Shown: positions 47,736 through 60,670 of the stretch, piece after piece | Layout of the letters: every line of letters begins with the position of its first letter | How positions within the stretch are numbered: the first letter of the stretch is position 1 | Assembly (NCBI RefSeq): GCF_032062135.1 | Contig: NC_092859.1 | Location: 89,876,739-89,940,738 of the forward strand | Direction: 5' to 3' | DNA length: 64,000 nucleotides | Source: Pyxicephalus adspersus | Taxonomy: Eukaryota > Chordata > Amphibia > Anura > Pyxicephalidae | Program-made: the position numbers and the translations under genes | Notes under the pieces: model-generated | Told to the model about the DNA's origin: nothing | The model's database searches: none | Seen by the model: only the letters and a program-made list of their open reading frames with translations

Positions 47736-49130
47736 TGTATGAAAATAATGGACCGGGGACAAGAAAGGTCTGGATGATGTTGGCTGACTTCTTTGGCACA
47801 TTATTAGTCACATTTAAACTTGCCAGGCTGGTTCAAATCTGATTAGTAAACGAAAAAATGTATTTATTCAATTTTTTTAACCTGGTTTTCTGTATGTGTA
47901 AAGCCTGCAGAAGGTACATTTGGGAAAACTTTGTTTGAAACCGAAACTAAGACACTCAGTTTTAACAAACTATTGCAAAAGGAGTTGCATGAACTACTGA
48001 ACTTAGTGATGTCTAGATAGATAACTAAAGTACAGAGGTAACCAATGGATCCTGCATTCATGTTAAGGTTTAAATATGATTTGAACTAGTTTCTTTATGA
48101 TTTGCATTTATTTAAATGTTTAATTTTTCATTTTAACTTGAAAGTTTCCTTACTATTTTAAGAGCATGAAATAAAAAGAAAAATGTCTCTAACCTGTTTT
48201 AGATTATCATGACAATAAATAAATGGGTCAATATAAGAAGACTGTATTGCTGCTGATAATGGAGAAATATGTTTAGACAAACCTCACTGGGAAAAGCTAC
48301 CCCTTTCCCTTTGCTACCTATAGGATCATGCTTTTGTGCCTCGTGATACTTCCAGGCCCTTTTTGTAGGGCAGCTGAGGATAAAAGTTGCATCCTCCAGT
48401 CGGGAACTGTAGGAGACACTTTTGAGTTACACCAGATCCACATGCAGACATTATTGGCTCAATTTGTTAGTAATATAAGTAAATCTAAGTACGTTTATGT
48501 ATTATAAGTAATAAAAAAGAGAAAAGAATGAATTACTATGGTATGCTTCCATGCCAAATATGAGTGTGTAAATGCTTCTCTGTATATTGGGCATGATGGC
48601 CTATACCTATTTAGCAGGTAACCTGTGTATAATAATTATATTTTTATTTTTGACATGCCAAAGTTTAGTTGTTGTATTCCTAAAACAGAATGTAGACTTC
48701 ATACCAAAGCTAATTTTTTTAGTAAGTTTTTTAAATTTACCTATTTTTTTAGGTAAATATTGTGAGGATACAATCTCTTTGCTTACAGTCAATACTTTTG
48801 CAAATGCACATAAGCGTTAATGGATCAGGCACATTGCATCTTCTTTGAATACTTATAAGCTATTATTTATTTGTTGTTTGTTTCATAATACATATCAGCC
48901 TTTTTCTCTCATGGCCATTAGGAAAAAAATATAAATCTTAGTTTGGACATGCTACTATTGCTTTTAGGCTTACTTAATACAAAAAAGCAATTAATACATT
49001 TTTCAGAATGTAACAAGGTATATTTTATCACTTTTCTGCTGCAAGGTTCAAACAAACATTTTCTTTTATCCTAGACATGAACTGTTGCTCTGATCTTATG
49101 CTGACTTAAGACCTTTTTATATTGTTACAT
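47736..49130. other. no supported feature
   Basis: AT-rich unique-looking DNA without a recognised element or exon. Confidence 0.4.
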
Positions 49131-49300
49131 TGGTAATTTCATTTTGAAAGAGAAAAAATGAGTTATTTTCCCATTCATTTATGCTTAGCATAATCTGAAA
49201 TCCTGCTGTGCATAACTCACCGCGGTATGGAAAAATTGATGGTGATGCCTTTGCAGTGTTAATCTGGCTGTCAGATCCTTATATTATGCTATGTACAATA
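49131..49300. other. candidate conserved non-coding element
   Basis: A repeat-free block of balanced composition with strings such as GCTGTGCATAACTCACCGCG and TGCAGTGTTAATCTGGCTGT and no reading frame. Its complexity contrasts with the AT-rich surroundings. Conservation is not tested. Confidence 0.2.
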
Positions 49301-51338
49301 AGTCATTTAGACAATAGAAAATTAAATGCTAAAGTAAAATAAATCTGATCTATCCATTTTAACAGGGTTGTCAATACTAAATTAAAAAGATTTGCTCTTT
49401 GCCTCTGACTAATATAAAGGGGTCCTTTCCTATTTTAGAAGCACCACCATCTGGTTGTGAGTTTTCAGATTAACCTGTAAACCTACTACAGGTCAAACCT
49501 AGTTTTAATGGCAAAGCTATTCAAAGTTTATTTGAAAGGCAAGGGAAGGGAAAGGCAAGGAAAGGCAACATCTGCATTGTTGCTTATTGGAACACTCTGG
49601 TAGGTTTTACAAACTTTGGTCTTTTTCTCCAAAATATGGGCTAAGAATATAATTTACCTATATAACTAAAATTAGCAATAAAAGGATTACACAATTGTTT
49701 ATGAATTTTTGCAAGCTTCACTAATTAATTAAAAATATGGGAGCACTATACAATATGCTAATTATTTTTAGTAGCAAAAAAACTTGAAACCTGAAATATA
49801 ATTAACATTATAAACTATAGGGAGTCAATGTTTTGCACGCGTTATAAAAGCATTCATGCTAAGATCTACAGCTAAATTTAGTAACACCAGTTGGTTTGAT
49901 GCATATATGCTAGGTTTGCTAACAGCTACAAAAACATGAATACAACCAGACAGTATGTTTTAGGAAGCATATTTCACAGTAAATGCTACTTACATCCTTT
50001 AATAGCCCTTCTGGGTATGATAGATTAAATGTTGAGCCAAGGAATAAATTACTGCTTTGCTTCTGTACATCCAATTGCCAACACATGGCACAATATAGAA
50101 AAGTAAGAGTCTTTTTTCATTATTTACCACCAATACATAAATTATATGCACAGTAAATTATTGATGATTGCAAGATTGTAGGACCAGAAAGAAAATGGTA
50201 ACCTACTTTAGTATATAAACATGTGTAGATACTAAAAGTTGAAAGTAGAAAGTACATTTTTCCACATTTGGCTTCATTTAGCTTTTAACCTGACATATTT
50301 CACATAGACAAATATTTTTCAAATACAAAAAGGAATGTGTATACTTACTTTAAAGCTAATCTTTTTTGGATCTCTTACATTTGTATTTCATACAATTCAG
50401 AATGAAACAATTCCTTGCTTTTGTGCAAGAGTTTCCTGTAATGGAGACAAGTCAATACTGCTCTCTGTTTTTCTCTGCTCCCTGCAATGGCATGTAATCA
50501 ACATTAACAAATGGCTATCAACTCATCGAATGCTGTATTCAAATACAATGGTTTTTGACCAGATTTAAACCTCAACTGGAATGAGAGAGTAACCCTAGCC
50601 ACCATAATCATCTCTAGACTTACTAGGAGACCACCACAATGTTAACTTTAAACTATTATGCGGCTAGTATTCATAAAGTATATTTCAAGATGCAACCATT
50701 TAGTTTGGGTTTTTGGTAAAGACTTGAATTTTCAAAAGCTCTCGTCCTGTTAGTTGCTGTCCATGTTCTCACTGGGAAGGGACTCTCGTTTCATTTGCCT
50801 GGTGACTATTGGTGGCAACTTTTTTATTGGATAACTCCCAATACTTTTAGCTATAGCCCACAAGATATTTTTACATTATGTTTATTTGTCTTATGATCAT
50901 GACAAATATACACAGGGTATTTATTAAAACATTACATGCCCTTTAAAAGCAATATGTAAAATATTTAGCTGGGCAACTAGTCATACTTTCATTGAATCCC
51001 ATTCAAATGATGATATGATGATCAGAATAGCATAGCACATTAATATTTAGGCATCAGAGTACTGTACAGATGTGTGGAAAGGAACATTTTCCTGGTTGAT
51101 AGGTAACTTGTGAACCTTCAGGAATTGTTTAAATATTAAAACAATTAGGGAAACCTTAGTTGACATCAGACTTGTCTGAGACAGTAAAGTCTATTGGCTG
51201 GAAAAATGCTCTTCCACTTGCAGCTTTAAAATATGAATATTTTGTAATTTTATAATTTTACAATTTTATAATTGTATAATAACATTCTCTAACATGTCTG
51301 GGAATGTTACTTACAGACCTGATTTGAGATTTTCTTGG
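49301..51338. other. no supported gene; purine tract at 49536-49570
   Basis: AT-rich. GGAAAGGCAA-type repeats at 49536-49570 form a short purine tract. No exon or transposon recognised. Confidence 0.4.
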
Positions 51339-51343
51339 ACATG

Positions 51344-52006
51344 TGTTAGGAGATGTTTATCTGTCCGGTGATTCCATGCTGTGTGCCATCGCAGTATAAG
51401 ACACAGTTTTTTCTGCCGAGCGAAGTCATTTGCAGCAGCCAGGAGAACTAAGATAGCAGCGGCCCCTGCTTCCCTTTAGCCGTGCAACCTGATGTATGAT
51501 GGCATCCCCAGCACCACTCTGTAAGGCTGTGCACTGGGATTAGCTGCTGGGACTTTATAGCCTCTCTGATCCCAGTCACCAGTGCTTGTTGTAGCGTTGA
51601 CCTAGGCTATTCTGTGTTGGAGGGCTTCTCAGTTGATTTACCGTTACTGACTTAGCCTGTTTTTGAGCCTGCAAGTTTATGCTGCCTTGACCAACCTATT
51701 GCCTGTGACCCCCACTCTGATTGTGTTTTGCCCCTGTGTACTTTATCTGGTGGATGGATTATCTCTTATGAGCTCTGAATTCTGGGCTTGTCTATTGGAA
51801 TCTTGGTACTTCTATGTGTGGGCTCCTGACCTGCTGCCAGCCCATGTCCAGACACCATCCTTTGCGTATTAGGTCCTGGGGACAACCGAGTACTTTTTAG
51901 GCAACCAGTCCCCCGAGGCTGAGTGGGGGCTTACTAAAGGGGAAGTCTGTGACGTAGATTGGGGGACTGATGTCTGGGGAATACTGGTGCTGATCTGGGC
52001 CTTACA
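51344..52006 (+). mobile_element. solo LTR, family L-A, second copy
   Basis: Starts TGTTAGGAGATGTTTATCTG and ends CTGGGCCTTACA. Flanks ACATG (51339-51343) and ACATT (52007-52011) match in 4 of 5 bases. It aligns along its length with the minus-strand LTR 6820-7531: shared tracts include TGTGCCAT, CACCAGTGC, TTGTTGTAGCGTT, GATTGGGGGACTG and TGTCTGG. The conserved ACTTTATAGCCTCTCTG at about 51550 is a candidate TATA region. No internal domain adjoins, so it is a solo LTR. Confidence 0.85.
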
Positions 52007-52011
52007 ACATT

Positions 52012-52624
52012 TTTCACCTTTCACAACCATATTCTTTCCTGTTCCACAATAGTTTGTTGCTATCACAGTCTTGACACACCTTGAAAATGGCTTTGACACA
52101 TGGCAAGTGCCTTTGAAAGTGGTTCTCTATCTGCGTTCAATAGGGACCATTTTAGTGGTCTGCTGCAGGCTCAACTGAATGCAAGCAATTGGGAACTATT
52201 TTGTGCATACATTTGCACACAGCTGCAGCGGTGAACAGAGGTCACTTTTGGCTGCACTGTTGCTGTTTTTCCCCTGGTATATAAACCACACCACTGCTGC
52301 AACTACAGCAGCTTGCTATGTACCTGGGGGCCACAAACTGAAAGTTTTTTTCTGTTAGTATGAAAAGGACTTTACTGTCCTCTGCATAATTGTAACAAGT
52401 AATAAATATCTATGAGAAGCTTTTTCCCTCCAATAATAATGCACATTCCTTATTATTTGGTACTAACAAGTGGGTGGCATGTAATAGATCCTAATCCTAA
52501 TTTCCTAATTTACCCAGAACTACTGCAAATTTCACAAAAAAATAAAATAAATAAAATTATATATCTTTGAATATATATAAATATTTATATATATATATAT
52601 ATATATAAAAACAACCTTTGCAAA
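52012..52624. other. no supported gene; (AT)n at 52586-52607
   Basis: Moderately complex sequence up to 52340 without recognised identity, then AT-rich DNA with an AT microsatellite just upstream of the L1 insertion. Confidence 0.4.
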
Positions 52625-52640
52625 AGACAGGCTGTTTAAT

Positions 52641-52902
52641 ATTGGCTGGTATATGTTTGTGTTTGTTTTTGTTTTTGTATTTTGTACTTTCTTCTTAACT
52701 TTCTTCCTATTTTCTATTTTTCCTATTCTGCTCTTCTTTTCTTTCTGACTGTCTTGCTCTATATAGTCACCCTATTGGTGTCTTCTTTTCTTTTCTTAAG
52801 TCAAAAATGGATATGTGTAATTTTCTTAAGTTTATGCTTTTTTATTTGCTACTACAATTTTGTATTTTTATATCCTTTAATAAAGAAAAATTCTTGAAAA
52901 AC
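52641..52902 (+). mobile_element. 5'-truncated L1-type retrotransposon tail with target duplication
   Basis: AGACAGGCTGTTTAAT at 52625-52640 recurs as AGACAGGCTGTTAAAT at 52903-52918, a target-site duplication of about 16 bp with one difference. The enclosed 262 bp is T- and pyrimidine-rich, has no reading frame, and ends with a TTTAATAAAG polyadenylation-type signal followed by a short A-rich end (AAAAATTCTTGAAAAA). This is the signature of a short insertion made by target-primed reverse transcription. The L1/Tx1 class is inferred from the tail, since no coding sequence remains. Confidence 0.72.
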
Positions 52903-52918
52903 AGACAGGCTGTTAAAT

Positions 52919-53490
52919 TCAAAACTGATAATATAATGCAGAAAATGATGTGATCACACTGAATGTTTTTTTTTTCTTCCCAGACTATTCAACCTGCCAA
53001 GATGTAACAGTTTGTAGCATGGAGTGACTGACAGTTTTTTTAATTAGATTCACAATTCTTACTTGCATGTGGGAATCCTATCATTTCCTTTAATTAAGTT
53101 GTAGAAAAGTAAATAAAAAATTGAATACATTGCTTTATTGTGAATCATTTCATTGTGGCTAAATATTTTACCATTGTTTTGATTTTAATTAGTAAATCAA
53201 ACTTACTGCAGTGTACATAGTAATTGGCTATTCAATCTAAGCATATGATTAAAAAATATTTATAAAACAAGGAATCAGACATTCCCTGGGACATTCCCTT
53301 GTGTGAACCTCAACCCATAAGCAAATTTTGGAGACAAAAATTGATATATGCATTTTAATTTTGATGCCTGTATCTTTGGATCTGTTTATTATATACGATG
53401 ATCACTGAAAAAATCATTTTCATATGTATTTTTAATATATTCTCAAATATACATACAAGCATATCAGGCTACACTTGGTCCATATAGCTT
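52919..53490. other. no supported feature
   Basis: AT-rich unique-looking DNA. Confidence 0.4.
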
Positions 53491-53933
53491 CAGTTAGTGG
53501 GTGGGCACACTTTGTGATAATTTTCTTTTGCTTTTTTCAGGTAACTGTAAAACTCAATGCTTCTGCCATATACAATATAGCAGCAGTCACCAACAGCAAG
53601 AACATTTTGGGGGTCCGTGGCTCTGGCTGGTGCACCTCCGAGCAGGGTCAGGAGAAGAACCCCGCTGGGAAGACAACCGGCCAGAGCTGTGGACCACGTC
53701 ACCCTGCAGTTCCTAGGCTCAGGGAGGTGGGCGGCTGTGTCCCTGAACATAACCCACCCATTCTCCCATTGCAGACTTCGATCAGTGAAGAGAAAGTGGG
53801 CGGGGTTATGTCATAATGACGTCACTCTGGCGAGGTTCCACTTCCTTTGAGTGACACCCGGCTCCCCGCGCATGTGCGGTCGGGAACCGGTGATTTTAGT
53901 GGTTCGCAGAACCGAAAAGGTTGGCCACCACTG
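53491..53933 (+). mobile_element. non-autonomous hAT element, copy 3
   Basis: The right end reads GGTTGGCCACCACTG. The proposed left end is CAGTTAGTGGGTGGGCACAC. Flanks TATAGCTT and TATAGAGA share the first five bases of an 8-bp duplication. The core from 53608 carries the GTCCGTGGCTCTGGC arm and its complement GCCAGAGCTGTGGAC, as in copies 1 and 2, then GTGGGCGG and the GGGCGGGGTTATGTCATAAT block, and a CpG-rich tail with CGCGCATGTGCGGTCGGGAA. The left 110 bp does not match the other copies, so the left border is less sure than the core. Overlapping short open frames inside are artefacts of GC-rich sequence. Confidence 0.7.
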
Positions 53934-56900
53934 TATAGAGAAATATTTATTGCACTAGACATTGTTCTAAGTTTGTGTGTATTTAGCACACTTTAATTGT
54001 CATTCATGTGGAAGTAAATTGTGGAAATGGTAATTGTTACTGATCACACACAAGAGTGGAAGGGAAACAAAAAACGTGTAATAAACTTAAAATACTTTTA
54101 TTTTTTGAGCGTGCAAAAGAAAAAAAATGTGTTCAGACTATGGGCTCAAAAGAGAGCCCTTTTGTAAAGCATAATCAGAGGGATTTGTACAGCATAATCA
54201 AATTCTTGGAAAGTAGGAATAGAAAGTGATAAAAAATTATACATTTTGTGTGGATTTGCCGGAAGATAAAAGCACTTGAGTATAAAAGAAATTCCAGAAA
54301 ACAAAGCTACATAACATTTTTTATCTGAATTTTAGAAAACCAGTGCATTGACAGGTAAGGTGATTTTTATTTTGAAAATATATGCCTATTGCGTATATAT
54401 GTGGATAATTAGGATAATTAAAATAATAGCAACTGGTGTGGGAAACATAATATTAAGTACTGTCTAAAGTTATCACCATGTACAAAAAGAACCCTAGTAA
54501 TTTTGCAGAAAAGTTTTCCCTTGTACGTTTAACTACATATAATATTTGTACCGATATTCAACTAATAACTAGAACTGTATGTAAACATACTACTAAGGTT
54601 AAGAACCAACATAGCAAAATGGCAAGTTATATGATGTGTATACAGTGTGGAATTTTTAATGCACTGTATAGTTCATATAGCCAGCTGCAAGTCAGAAAGT
54701 CAATGGGAGTTTTTGAATACTGGTTCTTGATTATTTGCTCCAAATACTGTGGCAAGGGTGCTCAGCTTGGAAGTCTTTAAGGTTTTATCATGTCAGATTT
54801 AATTTCATTAATACTAAGAAATATGTAAAAATACAAATATACAAAAAAGATTTTATTGTACTTAGAAAAGTAGAAATGCAGTTAATGATGTACGTATTTA
54901 TTTTTGTCAAATTTGCTTAAAAGGCATTCATCTACCAAACAGGATAAGTGTACTATATTCTGATGTAGTAGTAGTAGCGAAAGTGGCATAATTAGAAGTC
55001 CTTGGGGAAAACACAAAGAATTCAATCAGATTATTAAATGATGTATGAACCATAAAGACTGCTGCTCAGTTGGATGGCAATGGAACAAGTTACATTTTGA
55101 AATATGTATTGTTACAGAGAGCTTTGTATTATTTAATCAAATTCTGGAAAATCAAAAAGAAAGCATTTTCCTTAAACCTTCTATCACACACATTTCTTTA
55201 AAATAACATAAGATTGGGTGACTGATGATCAGTGCAGTCTGTGCTTTTCGACACTTATTTCGTTGTTAGCCATTCCTTAATCTCATGGCACTATTTTGGG
55301 GGGGTTGAATCTAGGGTGGTATGGTAGAGGAAGAAATAGTGGTGAAACCATTTGTTAAAGCTACACTTCTCTATTTCTGGACAATGTAACAGCTGGTAAA
55401 CACAGGCAATAGTGTTAGCAACCTCTTAGGTCACTCCCCAGTTGGTTGCTAAACTGCCCAAAGTCCTGTGTAAATCCTGTGCTCAGGACGGTGATTGGCA
55501 ATCCAGATTCTAAGTAATAATTGGTAATTGGAGGAAGCGGCAGAGAATCTATCATGTATCTGTCATGTATTAGCATAACATATGCTAAGGCTATTTCTTT
55601 AGGGTACAGTGGCAGATCAATGAACCAGGAAAATAGGTGAACATGTGCTTAGTCTGGGTAAAATTGTGTAGAGTATTGGTAACTTACAGATCTTTTCAAG
55701 GATTCTTTTTCAGTGCTTAATTAATCAGTCTGCTCTAAGGTTAGGTTACTTGTTAAAGCTGACATATACTTAAAAAATAAAAAATTGCAAGAGAGCAGGA
55801 TGTTTATTGCAGAATGGACATACTTACCGGCTTGTCTGTTCCTAGAATACTTGGCTGTCAGGAATGAATCCTTTAATTCTGGCCTGGCCAATCAAGAAAG
55901 CTGAAGACCCAAACCCAGACGTTTACCAACTAAATATGCTGACACCCAATGGAGGGAAGAAAACTTCATTATATTGCAGAAGGGATTGCCATACCCATCT
56001 AAAAAATATATGCCTAAATGTGCCACATCTGGTTTAAGCACGGTAAACTGCACACTTTTAGCTGGATATAAAAATTATTGGCATGTCCAATGTATTGTTC
56101 AGATTTTAAAGTACATAGTGCCTAAATAATAATACACAAACCATGTTAAAATAACTTGTCCAAAAACACCTTAAAGATAAGTGGGCATAAAGGAGGATGC
56201 TTATTGGTATTATTTATCAGTATTAAAATTTTTATATACTTGGCTCAGCTTTTATGGCAGTAAACATTTCCATTTTCTTTTAAACCTCGTGCTTGTGTCT
56301 ACCTTCTACTGAATGGCATGACATTCTGGTGGCATTTGCTACTGAAATTTTGGACCTGTTACAGGGTTGCTTTCTGGCTGATATAAAAGACACAAATTCA
56401 TTTGGCTATAGGATCAATACATTTATTTTTGAATACCTGAATTTAACAGAGACAAGATCATTACTGTACTGGTTCTGCTGTTACTCACTGCTGTTGTTAG
56501 TGAGAGGTGGGATGTTGGTGGGGGTTCTATTAACATGGTAAAGTAGCTATAAATGTATATTATTATTTAGTTTAGTTGCCAGCACAGAACAGATGTGGCT
56601 TTCAATGATGTTATCTGACAAGCTCAAAGGGTATCACTACGTTCTACCTACAGTCTCAGCATCACCTTACAAAATTCTTGGTACTCAGTTTTCTGTCATC
56701 TTCTTTGGTTGAATGGTAGAGTGGAACAATATATAAAAATGTAAAAAAATGTGATCAAGCAGGCCCTTTATTGCATTCAGGACAGGCTATGTATGTGTCA
56801 TGAGTACATATCAATAAACTTTTGAACTTTATAAAATGCTGTACACAAAAATTACTGTTGATCCTGCTGGAAATCTATTTTTGTGCACAACGCCTTCCTC

Positions 56901-59689
56901 TTTAATATGTTTTCAAACAACCCATCTGGTTGTAAATAAAATTACAGAAATAAAATGTCATTGTGCTCATAATATTTTTCTTGTGTTATGACATTTCAAA
57001 ATTGCATAATCCCAATAGGAAGAAATTTGATTTTATGTGCTGGTAAATATACAAGAGAGAATGTGGTAATATGTTCCAAATAATTCTCAGTATATAAAGC
57101 TGTTCTGCTCCTACTGTTGAGATTAGCACCTGTGAGTCGCTTACAAAGTTTATTAAATTGGTACGCTGGTTACATCTATAATTTAATTTCAGCCATCAAG
57201 GGAAGTGGCTCAAATGGATAAAATAATTAGTCTATTTAAAAGCATGAAAATATAGAATTCCTGCCAATTCCAATTGTGTTCCACAGTGGGAAAGAAGAGT
57301 GTGACAAAAACGTTTACTAATTGCTAGATGCCCACAGCTGAGAAATCTCTTGTTAAGACTAGTAACCAAGAATAATAGTATACAAAAAATAAAATGGCAC
57401 ATATAAGATTTTATATTTCTGAAGTGTTTTTCCACAATTAAACCCAAAGGTAATTTGATGGGATGCTGTCTTTTACTGCGGCAATTGCTTAATTTTCCAA
57501 TTGTCAGACGCATGCAACACAAGTGGTTGTTATTCTTTGTAGTTGAAGTGAGTAGTATTTTTAATAGACCTCTTGAGGCCAGTATGTATACAATGTTTTA
57601 TTAAAGTGGTGAATGAAGTATTAAAATACTTAGGAAATTTTTTAATTGATAAAGCAAGACGTACCACCTGTCAAATGGAAATTCTGCTGCCAGAGCAGCT
57701 GATTGCTTCCCTATTGCTGGAAAAAAAGTCCCTTGTAGATTCATCAGAAACTGACTCTTCAGGCAGTGTCAATCTCTTGGTCCACTGCTCTGTACTGTGG
57801 TTCCTCCAGCTAACCAATATAATGGAAGCAAACCTATTGTAATGGTATGTGAATTCTTGTGACTTGGAGGCAAAGAATTTAAATACATAAATCCCTAAAT
57901 TTAACATAGGAGATGCCTTAAAACTGTACATGGTGTTTTTATTTTTTATTATTTTAAAAATGTTTTTGAAATTATTATGCTCCAGGTAAAGGTGAAAGTA
58001 ATTATAAATATGTCCTATTTATCTGATAGATTCTGCCCTTAAATAAAATAGTGTGAGAAAAAAGATTTTTATTTTATTTATCATTATTTTTAATTATTAT
58101 TTTTTTATTATTAAATATTATTTTTTAACATAACAGTTACTGTATGTGTTATACTTTTAGAATTGTGAGCAATGCACTGCATATATTACATACTACAGCA
58201 TGTCAAAAGCACTGCGTTTGTAGTTGATGTTACATTTAAAAATAAGGTTGTGGAAAGGGTTTAGGCCCTAGGGTCAGAGCTGCACTAGAAATCACAAGGT
58301 TACAACCTTGACATTTGGATTCTTAAAGAAAGCAATTTGAAAAAAAAAAACTCTTCCTCATTTTACCTCTGGGAATTACACTTCTCAATGACTGCTGTTG
58401 CCTTGAGCGAGCTCTGCACATACAGTAGAACACTATGATTACAAATCTAGTTCCTTTGCTGTAGCCAGGTTATATTTCCTTCAAGCAAAAATAGACCTGT
58501 CTGCAAAGAATAAAGCAAGAGTCAACAGGTTTACTGTTCACTTTCTCATAGACCATGAAAGAAAAATTGTTATCTATTACAAATAAAACTTTTTCCTGGC
58601 GCTGTCTTGATAACTCCCAAAAGTTAGTTTTTTTTTAAACCCAAACCCTACTGTCTGCAGTAGTTAACATATTCATTCAAATTCATATGCCCAGTAATTT
58701 TCACAGGAAACAATAGTTTGTTTCAAGAAACAGTAGAATGAATGATGGTGTACAGAAAGCTCTGTTCTGTTCTACGCATCCTTCCCAATAGAATATCGGG
58801 CGTTAGCTGTCAGTTGTTAGTGATCCGGCATGGAGGAGTAATAAATGTCATCATGAGACAGCTTTACTAATGCAATATTTTCTTCTGAGATGATTACAAA
58901 CGACTGTCCCATGTGACAAAAATCTAGAGTCTGTATGAAGCCTTACTTCTACCAAATAAACCCTTCTTCATCAAGGCAAAAGTAATTTATTAATGGGATT
59001 ACAGGAGGCTTAATTTACAATGGTTTAAATGCTGATACTAGTTACAAATCAAGGTTTTTATTTTTATTGATTAAAATACTACTTAAATAGTGGATTGGAG
59101 TCTATGCAGCATGACACTTTTCAATGATATGTTGTGAGTGCCCTGGAATCCCCTTTGTACTTGTCTGTTGCATGCATTATAATATGTCATGTCCTGTAGT
59201 TGTTGAATGCACCTGATGTATACCATATATTCCCTATGCATAAGATGTTTGTTTTGTTGGACATTGTAACTCTTTTTTCTTCTTGTTTAAATTAAATGTA
59301 TATAAAAAAAGTACACACATTTACCTTACACCCAGCAATCATTGGTAGTCACTGTAATGTTATTTAATTTAAAAAGTCATTTTTGCTGTTCAATCATATA
59401 TTTAAAGGACACCTTTGCTTTAAGTACAATTACTCTACAATACCCCCAGACCACCACCACCCAATGCAGCCTGCATAGTGAAATACTGACTTTATTTACC
59501 AGATTCCATCAGACTCTTCACAGCTGTTGCAAAGAAGATGTCACTGGGGGGTTTGTCTCCTAATTACATACGTGTGCCTTCTATTTTGTGTCTCAGTTGA
59601 AGAGATTTCCTGCAACCTCCTGTTTTGGCCAAAAGTAAGAGAAAATAAGTTAAATAGGGACTAAGGTAGCAACAAAGCCCCCAACAGAA
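53934..59689. other. long stretch without a supported feature
   Basis: Almost 6 kb of AT-rich DNA with no recognised transposon and no exon. Very AT-rich sequence lies at 58065-58130. Open frames at 54478-54780, 56293-56541 and 57573-57842 have no motif or codon bias that I can use. 58780-58960 is repeat-free and of higher complexity, possibly conserved. Confidence 0.4.
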
Positions 59690-60245
59690 CCCCTAACCCC
59701 TGATCCCAGTCAGATCTCTAAATTTAGAGGAATAAATTGTTGTCAATTGTTGACATTGAGTGCCAGAATCAGATGATTGGAACCTACTGTTCAGGTCTCC
59801 AAGTGCAAAGTCATTGGTCCTCTCCAGTAACTCGCTATTCCAATCTTCCAAAATTTTGCATGTTTCTTCTGGGATAATTGATGACATCCATGACTGTTGT
59901 TCCATTGGCAAGACTGCATATGAGACACCCTCAGGTGTGCTTCCTTAGTCAGTGGAACCACACTTCATTAGATCAGGAGATCTTTCTTCCTGTTCATTCA
60001 CCTGAAACTGGAATAGAGGCCAATCTGATCCTAGGCAGATCTCTAAATCCAGTTGAATTGACTGTTGTCATCTCAAATGCCAGCCTTAAGAAGATGGGAA
60101 TTCACTCCTCAGGTCACCAAGCACAAGGTCATTGGTCCTCTCGAGTACCTTGTCATTACAATCTTTTGAAAACTGTGGGTGGCATAGGAAGTATTGAAGA
60201 CGTTTTCCCTGATTCTTCACCAGAGAAGAGTAAAAAACCATAATG
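59690..60245 (+). repeat. duplicated segment, possible retroelement RNase H remnant
   Basis: Two diverged units with a period of about 318 bp. CAGATCTCTAAAT, TCATTGGTCCTCTC and CTATTCCAATCTTC/CATTACAATCTTTT recur in the same order (for example TCATTGGTCC at 59811 and 60129). In the second unit the plus-strand frame (59878-60243) reads VVISNASLKKMGIHSSGHQA then QGHWSS, which resembles the TDASLxGWGAxxxxxxAQGxWS motif at the start of RNase H in DIRS or gypsy elements, with the catalytic D replaced by N. Frames are broken elsewhere. The duplication is clear; the identity is tentative. Confidence 0.45.
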
Positions 60246-60670
60246 CACAACATGACAGCTGTCCCCTATGTCGCCAGGCAAGGTGAAACAAGGAGTCTTT
60301 CACTTCTTCAGATGGTGTCTTTGATTTTTACATAGGCAGAGAAAAACCTTGATCTTTTGTCCTTGTGTCTCCTGGGCTTGGGAAATGTAAAGATCATTTG
60401 GGGCCAATGGATCTTTTGAGCTGGTCTTCCCAGATCACAAATCATCATTGGATAGCCAATATCTCCCTTGAGAAATTTTGGCAACACAAAAGGGAACATC
60501 AAGGGCCACTGAAACATCTGAACCTTTACAGACTCAACATAATTGTGTCGTTGAGCAGTGACAGAGTCGGAGTGTTGAGCACTGACAGACAGAGGCTTCA
60601 ACAAGAGCAGAAGGGCAATGTGTGTCAAGGCACTGCTTTATGTTTGGAAGAACACGGTACATTTTGCTAA
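60246..60670 (+). other. continuation of unidentified coding-like repeat
   Basis: Both strands stay open for about 100 codons (plus 60365-60670, minus 60308-60628), and composition is higher in GC than the flanks. It directly follows the RNase H-like segment and may belong to the same decayed element. No domain recognised. Confidence 0.3.

Noticed and set aside
53475..53850. Overlapping open frames of 71-113 codons
   Set aside because: They fall inside a GC-rich non-autonomous hAT element that has no transposase similarity.
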